A stretch of 64,000 nt of DNA from positions 618,001 through 682,000 of the forward strand of contig JAQFVV010012435.1 in assembly GCA_028023455.1 (NCBI GenBank). The letters run 5' to 3'. A program made the position numbers and the translations under genes. Each line of letters opens with the position of its first letter. The stretch's first letter is position 1. Under the pieces are notes generated by a model. The model saw nothing but the letters and a program-made list of their open reading frames with translations, made no database searches and was not told the origin of the DNA. This document shows positions 24,210-35,030 of the stretch, in pieces. The stretch comes from Epiperipatus broadwayi (lineage: Eukaryota; Onychophora; Udeonychophora; Euonychophora; Peripatidae).

Positions 24210-24795
24210 TTTATTTGTGTGTTAAAAAATAATAATAATAATGATAGTGCTTCTTTTTCTTAAATGTAAAACAGACAATATTACTTATTACAAAGTATGT
24301 GTTCATCTCACTATATATGTATTTAGTGATGCATACATTTTGGAGAAAAAGTACTATCTCAGCAGTAGTGTTTTTTGCCTCTTTAGCATTTTGTGGTTAA
24401 ACTTTATATTTAAGCACATGGGCGTTTTATAGCCTATAAAATATGGTTATCTTAAAATTTCCCATTATTACTTATGAAACACAGGTTTAAGAAAATATCT
24501 ATACAGATATAAGTTAATGCTTTTTATGGGCAAATATATCAGTGTTGCTTAATAGAATGATCTGTGCTTATATGGCTTTTAATAATGAATATATGTCGAG
24601 TAATGCTATGTGAGCTGCCAGATGGATATTTTACTGGTCCTGGAGATAGCTATGTTTTTGAGCCGATAAATGGGTACTCTATCATGATAGGGTTTCAAAG
24701 CCCACACTCTATTATTTTCTACACATACCACACTGATTGCGAATGTGTTTTCATAGGAACTTCTATATATATTTTATTGCTCGATAAAGAAGATT

Positions 24796-24857
24796 GGCCC
24801 ATGTTTTCCAATGCCACTAATGATATGGCCCATGTTTTCCAATGCCACTAATGATAT
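24796..24857. repeat. 31-bp tandem duplication
   Basis: Two perfect adjacent copies beginning GGCCCATGTTTTCCAATGCC at 24796 and 24827. They lie in a GC-richer patch (about 24590-24900) with an open frame at 24564-24851 that I do not recognise. Right after it, GGATTCAAACTCAGG resembles a reversed tRNA B box. Confidence 0.85.
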
Positions 24858-25204
24858 AGACGGCACAGGATTCAAACTCAGGCACCACTGATTATTTTGT
24901 AATTAGATTTCTTGATCATGCCTGTTGGTAATGCTGTGTGGGATAGATAAACCATATTTACCATATAACTATTGTTAATAAAGGGAGCTAGAATTATGCT
25001 TTGGTCCAAAACTTCTGCTGGGAATACTAAAAGTAAATATAATAATAAAAATATATACTTGCTTTCCCTATGTATGTGAACACACACATAAATTTATTAT
25101 ATATATATATTTCTGGCTCTAGCTTAATTTAACCAGGTATTGTGTTTATTCTTGACAATTGGCATATTAATTTTGTAGTGGCATATTTCTTGATCAAATA
25201 TTAT

Positions 25205-25530
25205 CATTATCAACATAAAAATTTGTTTTATGCTTACACACAAATATAATACTGATATTTACTAATTTTGATAATTATTGTTTTTGGTTCATAATTGTTG
25301 TTGTCATGATTTCTAGTATGACTTCATTGTAATGCACACACACATCTAACACTGATGTTTAAATACTATTGAAATTATTATTTCTGGTCCATAACTTCTG
25401 TTGTCATTATTGATAGTATGACTTCATTGTAATGCTCACACACATCTAATATTCATGTTTATTATTGTAATTGTTATTTTTAGTTCCTAACCTTGGTTGT
25501 CATTATTGACAGGTGACTTCTTTGTAAAAA
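25205..25530. repeat. Imperfect minisatellite, about 3 units of roughly 100 bp
   Basis: ATGACTTCATTGTAATGC is at 25318 and 25418, with a diverged third copy GTGACTTCTTTGTAA near 25512. Between them TTGTCATTATTGA-, ATTGTTATTTTT- and CACACATCTAA-type segments repeat in the same order. Confidence 0.75.
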
Positions 25531-28011
25531 TCATACATTTATCCTAGTTATATCTAAATACTGTACCATTATCAATAACTGGGAGTTAAATATTGTAATT
25601 ATTATTTTTTGGTTTTTATGTACACCCATACATGGATCATAATAGGATCCAAACATTGTTATTATTATTTCTATCTTCTAATGAATTGTGTTAATAAATC
25701 ATATATATCTACACAGTTGTCATGTCATTCCCTAGTTCATCATATCCACCCAACTATGTCCACACTTAATTAAGTCATATATGTATATATCCAAAACCTA
25801 GGAAATATTTGAAATAATATTCTGAGCGGTATCAGAGTATTTGGTATCTTAGATTAATTTAAGAATTCTAGTGCATGACAGGCTAAGTTTGAATTGATAG
25901 AGTCCTTGTTTTACCCTGACCAGTGGGACCAAAGAAAAATGATGACCATTAATAGCATCAGGAGCATAGGTTGGATAGTGGAGCACAGGAAAGTAGGTTA
26001 AAGCTTAGTACTGTTCTGTGACTACCATATCTCGAACATGCTGGGTTTGAAGTACTTTTGCTAGATCTTGTTGGCTGATCACACTATTCTGACCATTACA
26101 AAATATAAGAGTTACATTTTCCTAAGTTTGAACTTATATTGTGCAGCATGGTAACTACTATTTTAATTTAAAATATTCATTTTTTTTAAAATTTAATTAT
26201 TATAAAATAACTTCAGGTATATCACTTACCCCTTAGAAGTTCAAAAAAAATTGTTGTAATAAGTATTTATTTAAATTCATATATATATTATTTTGATTAA
26301 CTATGTTTTTATATAAAGTATAAAAAAATGTTGAACTCTTGTATTTTGGAACATGTAATGTGCCACACTATATTTGTGATACATAAACATACGTGTTTTG
26401 TATTTAGTATCCAATACATGAAGATTATTGTGTAATCACCTATTTAAATATGAAATTAATGTAGATTGATAATCTATCATACATACAATTAGATCATGGA
26501 TGTATATATTAATTGTTTATGATCTAGTTACCATAAATATTTTTTATTATATGATTTATATGTATTTATTAATAAATTTTAAGCTAACTTAAACAAACAT
26601 TTCTGGATAATTGTTCAATTGTATAAAACAAATTCATTGATTAATAGCATTTGAGATGGACAAGATGAACTGATTATACCACATATATTAATAGAGATAA
26701 CCATAGAATAATTTGGAAATCAAACTTGAGGATTGATATGTATGATTATACATATATCATTTTTTGTATTGAATTCGATAGCTATTATCTAACTAGGTAT
26801 AAAATTGGTATGGTAATAAATTATTAAATTAAATATTATTGAATATTTAATGAATAATTAGAAGTTGTTGTAACTATTTCATTAATTACAAGTAATAATC
26901 ATATTAAAATAGAAATTGTATAAGTATTGATTTGATAATTAGTGTGAATATAATATAATATTTATGGAAGGAAAATAAAGGCAATCATAGTCAAATATTA
27001 GTGTTCTTTATTTAAATTGTTAATGATTGGATAAGTATTGTATTAAGTTCATAGTTAGCCAATAAGACCTTAATCTTATTCAATTAGAAAGCTGGTAGTA
27101 ATATATTCTACTTTGTTATGAATCAGAATAGTTTTTTGATTATATTTAAATTTAGTTGATGTAGATTGTAAATCCAGTTTAAATATTTAATTTTAATATT
27201 CATATTTGATTATAGTAAATATTAGTAATTTTTATTATATGTCTTTATTGTTATAACATAGAGCTTTAATAATCTAGCTATATAAAATTAAAAATAAATT
27301 GATATGATTAGTTATTGTACTTGAATAAATATATATCCAATAGAAATCTACCATTTTCTTTATATATTCCTATGACTGGACATTGCAGATTTAAGATTAT
27401 CTAATAAGTTCATTGATATTAAATCATTATTGAGTATTTTATTTTATTATAACTAAGTTAATTAGTAAAAGTAAAATTAATATAAGAATATAGCATGGCT
27501 GAGTTAGTATAATTTATTATTTCACTTAATTGGGATTTCAAATTAATTATTGGGTCATATATTTACTTAAATATTATAGATTTTGTAAACTTATAAGACG
27601 TATTAAAGTTGTCCTCTTAATCATTCATGAACTATTTTATTTAAACATAAACAATGTTAAATTTTAGTTATAAGTTTATATTATTATAAGCAATGTTTGA
27701 TTAGTTATGTATATTAGGGTTTAGTTGTTTAATGATTCATTATTAGTTTTATTCAATTATCTTATGCATATATCATGGTTTTGAGATAATAATATTTGAT
27801 TTCATTTCTTTTTAAAATTTATTTTAAGTAAGGTTTATATTTAGAGTATTTAAAAAAATAATTTCCTTTATTTTCTATTTATTCAAGATGCTATAATGAA
27901 GATTGTTATCACTGTTTTGTTTTGGTATAGTTAACAGTTGAATATGTAATTAGATAAAGGATTATTTTAAATACTGAATCATTATTTATTGATTAGCATT
28001 TGTTAGCTTAG
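25531..28011. other. AT-rich spacer with a short GC-richer patch
   Basis: At about 25880-26110 composition is more balanced (GTTTTACCCTGACCAGTGGG, CTCGAACATGCTGGG), but I find no frame, boxes or duplication there. The rest, about 26.1-28.0 kb, is AT-rich and featureless. Confidence 0.45.
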
Positions 28012-28023
28012 TATATCATATTT

Positions 28024-28338
28024 AAACAGGCAAAACTCTCTATACAGTAATGTCACCCTGTGCCAACCAGAGTAATCAATGGATGACTGAAGGCTTGTGC
28101 ATAAAATCCCCATCTAGTGCTTACTCATTCAATATCTCCAGACTAGTTTCTGTCTTGTGGCCTTCATCAATGAGGAGTCTGGGGATATTGGATGAATAGG
28201 CACTAGATGGGGGTTTTATGCACAAGCCTTCTGGCATCCATTGATAACTCTGGTTGGCACAGAGTGGCAATACTGTATGGAGAGTTTTGCCTTTTTGAGA
28301 ACAGTTATGTGCTAGCATAAGAGATGGGGATCATGTGA
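28024..28338 (-). mobile_element. Fold-back element, family F copy A, with 13-bp target duplication
   Basis: The left arm (about 28025-28142) and right arm (about 28178-28297) are inverted copies: AAACAGGCAAAACTCTC ... GAGAGTTTTGCC. The arms contain CCAGAGTAATCAATGGATG and CCCCATCTAGTGC, and the loop is about 35 bases. Beyond the right arm only, a head (complement of CACATGATCCCCATCTCTTA) extends to 28338. TATATCATATTTA at 28012-28024 is repeated at 28339-28351. The minus-strand open frame 28121-28318 is only a by-product of the arm. Confidence 0.85.
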
Positions 28339-28682
28339 TATATCATATTTATTCTGTTATGAATGATACTATTAATTATGGGCATAGTAAAATTAAGATC
28401 ATTTTTCTTTAATTTACATTTTATGAATGATGTCCAACTTCAGGGCTCATTTTCATTCTGTTACATAAGGTAACCAATGATTGTGCTACATTTTTAATCA
28501 GACTAGTACGGTTATTATTTTCCATTGCCCATTTTCAATTTGTTACAAATGGCACTGCAATTTTCAGGGTGTAATTAAACAGGATCACTCTATCATGGCC
28601 CTGTAATATCAGATGTATTTCAAATGCTGCCCAAACCAGTGGGGCTATAACAAATGTTAGCATACACATTTATCCAATCTGT

Positions 28683-29180
28683 TCACCATCATCATCATCA
28701 TCATGAAACATTATCAATCCACTGCAGGATGAAGGTCTCTCCAAGTTCAATCCATCTTCTCCAATCTTTAACTTATCTTCTCCACATCACCCCTGCACAC
28801 TTTCTTATTTCACCCATCCATCTCACATGTGGTCTCTTTCTGGGTCTTTTACAATCTCTTGGAATCCAGTTTAACATTTCAATTGTTCATCTATTATCTT
28901 CTCATTTAGCAATATGTCCAGCCCAACCCCACTTGTCTTTTAATTTTTTCAATGAGGTCGGTAACACATGTTTGTTCTCTTACCCATATATTGTGTTTTC
29001 GATCTCTTCTTGTAACTCCAAACATGCACCTCTCCATACTTCTTTGAGTGGTCTGAAATCTCTATATTGCTCTTCTATTAAGTGTCCAAGTCTCAGATCC
29101 ATAAGTAAGAACTGGTAAAACACATTTATTAAAAACCTTTCTTTTCAAACACATAGGCATATTTCCTTTTAGTATAAAGT
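28683..29180 (-). mobile_element. LINE 3' fragment (RT C-terminal end and 3' tail)
   Basis: The complement reads as the end of a LINE ORF2 and matches the copy at 58.69-59.32 kb base for base over long stretches (CTCCAAGTTCAATCCATCTT, TGGTCTCTTTCTGGGTCTTT, TTACAATCTCTTGGAA). The element's 3' end is the GAT-type trinucleotide run at 28683-28705, typical of LINEs that end in a short tandem repeat instead of poly(A). The fragment is cut off at about 29180 in a CA/TA repeat, next to the LTR element. The plus-strand frame 28654-29118 is a shadow. Confidence 0.8.
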
Positions 29181-29181
29181 T

Positions 29182-29225
<44 letters not shown>
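29181..29225. repeat. (CA)n-(TA)n microsatellite, insertion site of the LTR element
   Basis: A CA run changes to a TA run that ends directly at the 5' LTR. The 3' LTR is likewise followed by a TA run at 38231-38250. The LTR element therefore inserted into a TA repeat, which hides the exact target duplication. Confidence 0.85.
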
Positions 29226-29230
<5 letters not shown>

Positions 29231-31026
29231 CAGGGCTGAGTTCAAACCCTGTTCTAAATCATAGGATGATACCACCAAGCCTACATATATACGCAAATCA
29301 AGTGTAATATTAAGTTAAATTTTTTTTCTTCTCGTTGTTGTTTTGTATGCGGGTGCGTATATATTTTAAGTAAGTAAATAAAAATAGATTCAAACATAAG
29401 AGGGATGGGGGATTATATGGTTTGTGCTCTTATATTTTGTTTATATACGTGTTTATATTGCAGCATGGGTGAATAAATGTAATAGATTCATAAAAAGAAA
29501 TTGATTCCAAGATGGACGACTAAAGGAAAGATTTCACAAATTCTAAAAGATATGTTAATTCGAAATAAAGAATTCTAAAAGTTGTAGATCACTATCTCAA
29601 GGAATAAAGCTATTTTAATTTAAAAAGAAAATGATTCCAAGATGGTCGACTAAGAAAAGATTTTACAAATTCTAAAAGATAAGTTAATTGCAAAGAAAGG
29701 TTTCGAAAAGTTGTAGATCGCTATCTCAAGACAAAGCTGTTTTAATTAATAATTAATAAAAGAAAATGTTATAAATAAAAGACAGTGAACGGTCGAGTGT
29801 GGATCTCAAGGTAAAATTGAAATTCCTGAACATAGATAAAAACAAAAAAAAGAAAAGTTATTGAAAAGATTTTTTATTTGCAAACCATGTGGTTTAATTA
29901 AAAAGAAAACAATAGCATGATTAATTGGAGTTGGAAAGCTGAACTTTGAAAAGGGATTCCAGAACTGTGACTGCCATGAGCAGGATTGAAGGAAAATTAG
30001 TAAAAAAAAAAATTTGATATATCTTGGTAAATCATGAACAGGCTGGAGTAGACCAACAGAATGGACCGGGCTCTGACATCCATCCTGTGGAGATACTATC
30101 ATCACTGTCCATGTAGGAGTGAAGCCCTTCCTAAAATTATGGAAAGAACAGCATTCACTGGATGCCATTGATTACCTTATGGAAGCCTACAAAAGAAAGG
30201 AATCATACTCATTATATTGCAGCATGAAGCCAGTGGAAAATTACCATTAATTTACACCCGGGTGAGATAAAGTAGATAACTCAAATATTTTCGTAAATGA
30301 CAGTAACCTCTTGAATGAGAACATATCTTAGTAAAATAATGCATAAAAGGGTTAAAAGTAAATACGGAGACAGTTGAAATAACGCCCTATATAACTATAT
30401 GCATGAATAGACAGGATAATATCCAATTGCAATTATTTTTCATGCTATTATATATATATTTTGTTTGTTACATTTATGAGCTTATGCGAGTGTGTATTTG
30501 CATGCGTGCCATTTAAGTATTCGGGCACAAACCAATATCCAATATAATTGTATGTGTTTAAAATATAATTGTATGTGTTTAGTGTTAATTTCTTTAAAAA
30601 AATATATAGATTGCATAGCACAATTAAAGAGTAGCATTAAGAGCAAAAGTAAAAAAGTAAAACAAATTGTTTATGCGCTCTGTGCACATTTGATCTGTTT
30701 CCCCCACCTCTTTCCCATGGTCAACGACCACTACCCCTGAGTGAGCTAGCCAGAGGTATAAGCTCTATCCACTAGAAATAGATACTCGTTCGTTCTCTCC
30801 CAGCATAATTCTTACTTACTCGTAAGTAAGATTGGCACTTGGAGTCAAATTGACATCCATAAATATGCTGGGCGAGTAATTAGAGTACATTGCAGAACCA
30901 ACCACATATCTGTGTGTTCGCATCATAATTTTCATTTAAATAAAAAAAGGGCAGAAACTTAGATTTGAAATATGTAATAAACGTATACCACCTATATACA
31001 TGTTATGGCGGGTACAAACCATTACA
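29226..31026 (+). repeat. 5' LTR (about 1.8 kb)
   Basis: It starts TATAACAGGGCTGAG and ends ACAAACCATTACA. The 3' LTR ends CCGTTACA, so the ancestral ends were probably TGTAAC...GTTACA with the usual TG...CA termini. Inside is an approximately 130-bp tandem repeat: TTGATTCCAAGATGG at 29501 and ATGATTCCAAGATGG at 29631. Near the 3' end (about 30797-30880) it holds a stem-loop-rich stretch with CTTACTTA-CTCG-TAAGTAAG and CCCAGCAT...ATGCTGGG. At 1.8 kb this is long for a gypsy-type LTR. Open frames inside are not genes. Confidence 0.9.
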
Positions 31027-31027
31027 A

Positions 31028-31045
31028 TGGCACACCAATGAAGGA
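31028..31045 (+). promoter_or_regulatory. Candidate primer-binding site
   Basis: TGGCACACCAATGAAGGA starts one base after the LTR end and begins with TGG, as expected for pairing with a tRNA 3' CCA. I cannot name the tRNA. Confidence 0.45.
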
Positions 31046-31128
31046 GCTTTCGAAGAGTGGAAAGTAGGGGAGGAGGTTAGAATATAAGTTAAATAAAACA
31101 GTTTACTATGAAGTTTTGCTTTATATGG

Positions 31129-31129
<1 letters not shown>

Positions 31130-31184
<55 letters not shown>
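31130..31184. repeat. (AT)n microsatellite in the LTR-element leader
   Basis: About 27 uninterrupted AT units between the 5' LTR and gag. Confidence 0.95.
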
Positions 31185-31287
31185 TATCCATGTATCATAT
31201 ATATATATAAACATATATATAGTATATGTAGACCTGAATTAAGTTTATAGTTCAATATCAGCAAGGTTTTGCATTAGAGTTAAAGAT

Positions 31288-32590
31288 AAATTATGCTGGC
31301 AATTAAATGTGTATCTACATTTAAATTAATTAGTTTAAAATAAATTTTATTCTAATTAATAAAAATTGCTTAACCTATATAGTCAAAATATATATACATC
31401 TAGTGTATATATTAGAGTTAATGCAAAATTCTGCTGAAATATTGAAAGTTTTATTTTCTGTTTAAGATTTTTCTTATTATGTTAAATATTTAACTGCTTT
31501 TGACATTTACAAAAGTGAATAAATAAAACTTTCATAATTTTTAATTTGATATAAATGAGAGTGATTAACTTTAGAAAGCATTGTATTGAATACGTTTTAC
31601 ATGAACTCTGATATATATACATCTAAACAATACATCTGAATTTTTTTTTGTTGATCCGTTTCATATATGTGTATGTGATTATGAGATTAATATTTGTTCA
31701 ACAGTTTTACCCATGAAAGGGCATATTATAATATACAGCTAGTGCTAGAAATCTGTGGATTCATTTTGAATAAGTTACTGTTTTAGTTTGATAGGCAAAG
31801 TAACATGAAATACTAATCGTCTTGGTGAAATATAAAGAAAGAGATTAAGGAATAGGGTTGAAAGGGGCTAGATAGAAAATTTAGACAGAGAACACAGTAC
31901 TTCAGGGATGGAGAGCAGGTCTGGTGCATCTGATATAGAAATAGTAAATTATTGCTGGCAATTTTGCTTTATCTATATTGAAATTAATTAGGTTAAAATC
32001 ACATTCGAATTAATATTTTAGTATACATGTTAATGTATTAAACAGTCCGTGGAAATTTTAGTGTTTTGATTCGCAGGGAAATATTGAAAGTTTTATTTTC
32101 TGTTTAAGATTTTTCTTATTATGTTAAATATTTAACTGCTTTTGACATTTACAAAAGTGAATAAATAAAACTTTCATAATTTTTAATTTGATATAAATGA
32201 GAGTGATTAACTTTAGAAAGCATTGTATTGAATACGTTTTACATGAACTCTGATATATATACATCTAAACAATACATCTGAATTTTTTTTTGTTGATCCG
32301 TTTCATATATGTGTATGTGATTATGAGATTAATATTTGTTCAACAGTTTTACCCATGAAAGGGCATATTATAATATACAGCTAGTGCTAGAAATCTGTGG
32401 ATTCATTTTGAATAAGTTACTGTTTTAGTTTGATAGGCAAAGTAACATGAAATACTAATCGTCTTGGTGAAATATAAAGAAAGAGATTAAGGAATAGGGT
32501 TGAAAGGGGCTAGATAGAAAATTTAGACAGAGAACACAGTACTTCAGGGATGGAGAGCAGGTCTGGTGCATCTGATATAGAAATAGTAAT
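31288..32590. repeat. Tandem duplication of about 0.65 kb in the LTR-element leader
   Basis: The segment 31437-31948 recurs at 32079-32590 (offset 642). I see no difference over about 510 bases read side by side. The preceding about 150 bases of each unit (from TGCTGGCAATT at 31291 and 31953) are recognisably related but strongly diverged. The identity is therefore mosaic: one part homogenised, the other not. Confidence 0.88.
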
Positions 32591-32639
32591 ATATAAAAAG
32601 GGAGTAAGATGGAAGGTGTGAAAATAAAAATGTACAGAG

Positions 32640-33180
32640 GGGAAAAGGAGGAGTGACCAACAGAGCATATTCAAAGCCTACAAAGATATTTTGATAGCCA
32701 TTGAATACCAGATAAAGATAAAGTAATGATAGCATGCCATCACCTTGAAGGATATGCTGAGGATTGGTGGAATTCACTTTTACACCAGCCACAAACATTC
32801 CCAGATTATAAAAAGGGTCTGAAGAAGGCCTTCTGGAGGAAAGAGCTGCAGGAGCACATTAGAGTACAGTTAATGAAGGAGAAGTTTCAAGAAAATAATG
32901 GAGAAGAATATGTGCATTTTTTTCAGGAGACAGGTGCCACGCTAAAGACATTAGAAGCATGCAGACTGTTTGAAAAACAGATTCTAAGAATAGTGTGCAG
33001 GAATCTTACGGAGGAGATCAGCTGGATGGTAGAAACAGGGAAGGAGAAATCAGCAAAAGTGGTAGATAGACTATTGAGTCAGATAGTGGTAAGTAAACAG
33101 ATGAGACAAATTTATGAGCAAGGATTGAGGTTGGGGGAACAGACAGGACTTCATGGAATAGGTAAAGGATATGGATAAGA
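32640..33180 (+). pseudogene. gag-like capsid region of the Ty3/gypsy element
   Basis: The frame from 32726 (150 residues) starts inside the domain: HLEGYAEDWWNSLLHQPQTF, FWRKELQEHIRVQLMKEKF and YVHFFQETGATLK. The pattern '..L.G.A..WW..L' followed by 'F...F...' is that of gypsy Gag capsids. Sequence upstream to about 32640 continues the domain but contains stops. No clear CCHC knuckle follows. ACQTC near 33240 is the only Cys cluster. Confidence 0.75.
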
Positions 33181-33202
33181 AAAAAGGGAAATAGGAAACT
33201 TA

Positions 33203-33694
33203 GTGTGTTCATGGGAAGACAGAGTCCCAGGTTATGCGTGTCAGACATGCCCTAAAATTCCCATAACAGTGAATCAAATCAAGATGGAGGCCCTTTTGGA
33301 TTCGGGTAGTCAGGTTTCGGTGATAGCAGAAAGACAATACCACAGAATTAGGAAAGAACAATTGGATGTACCTATCCTACCATTGAAATCAGCTCATGTA
33401 ACAATGGCTAATAACCAAAAAGCCAAGACTGAGTCAAAATAAATATGGCTAGATATTAAAATTGATGGAGAAAGCTGTCCGCACATCTTTTTGATAATGA
33501 AAGACTTGATATGCGACACTTTGTTAGGGTCAGATTTTTTGCATAAATATAAATGCACTTTAGATTATGAAGGCAGGCAAGCCACGTGTAAAGGAAAGGT
33601 AGTTGAGTTTCTGAGTGAGGGTTTATATAGGTCAGTTGGGGCAGTATGCATGGTGGGAGACCTTATGAATGACATCATTATGAAAAGGGTATGA
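33203..33694 (+). pseudogene. Retropepsin-type aspartic protease region
   Basis: Two frames. The first (to 33442) has MEALLDSGSQVSVIAERQY, with the catalytic Asp-Ser-Gly in LLDSGSQVS. The second (from about 33491) has DTLLGSDFLHKYKC, matching the closing 'LLG.DFL' of gypsy proteases. A stop at 33440 separates them. The protease would cleave the Gag-Pol polyprotein. Confidence 0.85.
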
Positions 33695-33703
33695 GAGGCA
33701 AAG

Positions 33704-34385
33704 ATGGCCACAGGGAGTTGGGAAAGCACATTGATGCAAACATTGCAAGAATACCATCAAGTTTTCTCTGAAAAACCGGGTTTTGAACAAAGGATTAGAG
33801 TAAATGAAAACCAACCATTTAAAGCCAGGTCATACCCTGTTCCTTATCAATATCAAACTGAAGTAGAAAAGCAAATAGACCAGATGGTGGAATGTGGCAT
33901 TGTTTCAAAATGCTCATCAGCTTACTGCAACCCATTGGTGGTTGTGAGAAAGAGAGATGGTACAATCAGGCTGAGCCTCGATGTGAGACAACTGAACAAA
34001 ATAACTGTTTCCGATTGTAATATTCTGCCACCCATATAAAAACTTCTGGGAAGATTCAAGGGAAAAAGAATATTTTCAATGTTTGACTTGACTGCTAGTT
34101 ATTGGCAGATCAAGTTACACCCAGATGATTGTAAATATACCGCGTTTTGATATGAGGGTTATTCATATCAGTTCAACCGGATGCCATTTGGCCTAATTAA
34201 CAGTGGGCAGGATTGCTAAGATGTTTAGATCAGGTGTTATCCTCTGAAGTAAAAGATATAATCACGATGTAGGTGGACGATGTGTTAGTGGCATCATAGA
34301 AGAGCATATAGGGCCAGGAAAAGGGGATTAAAATAAACCTAAAAAAAGTACATTGCTTCAGTAAGAAGTTAGTTCCTAGGTCATA
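33704..34385 (+). pseudogene. Reverse transcriptase region of the Ty3/gypsy element
   Basis: Seen in order: NENQPFKARSYPVPYQYQ, VECGIVSKCSSAYCNPLVVV, RKRDGTIRLSLDVRQLNKIT (fingers and palm start), then a stop near 34038. Next come FSMFDLTASYWQIKLHPDD (motif A Asp), a stop in the codon after TAF, and YQFNRMPFGLINSG (motif B). The frame shifts, and motif C reads stop-VDDVLVAS at 34270-34296, where the usual Tyr codon is TAG. The catalytic Asp pair itself is still encoded. Confidence 0.9.
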
Positions 34386-35030
34386 TGGTAGGAGCACAAG
34401 GTATTAGGCCCCACCCTGAAAAGGTCTCAGCTATTAGAGACTTTTCAGCACCCAAATCCAGGAAACAAATATGGTCCTTCCTTGGCTTGTGCAACTATTA
34501 CAACCGGTTTCAGGAACTATTTGCAGAACAAATGGAACCCTTGGTGAGGCTATTGAGAAAAGATGTGAGGTGGTAATGGAAAAAGGAACATGAACAAGCC
34601 TTCAAAAGGGTGAAGGCAGGATTTACTGAACATGTAGTGTTGGCATTTCTCGATTTTGTGAGACTGTTCATAGTGCAGATGGATAGTAATGGGTATGGTT
34701 TGGGAATAACAGTGTCACAGTGCAAGCGGATGGTCAGATAGAGTAAGAGTATTGTATTTCCTGAGTCGATTGCTTAAGGGACCTGAACTCCATTATATGG
34801 CAACTGAAAAGGAAGCCCTACCAATTGTTTGTGCTTTCCAAAAACGTCATACACTTTTGTTAGGATCAGAAGTCATCATGGTCACTGACCACAAAAGCTT
34901 GGAATTAATCAATCATAGTTACTTAACCAATAGTCAGTTAGTACACTGGTGTCTATACCTCCAAGAATATAACTATACAGTGAGGTATTTCAAGGGTTCG
35001 GAGAATATAGTGGTGGATACTCTCAGCAGG
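34385..35030 (+). pseudogene. RT connection and RNase H region
   Basis: GIRPHPEKVSAIRDFSAPKS, FLGLCNYYNRF and EQMEPLVRLLRKD form the typical RT C-terminal connection (34395-34560). After a stop, VQMDSNGYGLGI (first RNase H Asp), ATEKEALPIVCAFQKRHTLL (Glu) and VTDHKSLELINH (Asp) follow. The tract ends with YTVRYFKGSENIVVDTLSRN (35023), matching the usual 'G..N.VAD.LSR' end. RNase H removes the RNA strand during cDNA synthesis. Confidence 0.9.

Noticed and set aside
28121-28318. 65-residue minus-strand frame near 28.2 kb
   Set aside because: It lies wholly within the arm and head of a fold-back element. The frame at 62551-62760 is the same artefact in another copy.
29230-29252. B-box-like GAGTTCAAACCCTG at the LTR start
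   Set aside because: It is part of both LTR ends and there is no A box at the right distance. Probably coincidence.
29806-30168. 120-residue minus-strand frame in the 5' LTR
   Set aside because: The equivalent stretch of the 3' LTR has indels that break it, and it has no recognisable domain. It is LTR sequence, not a gene.
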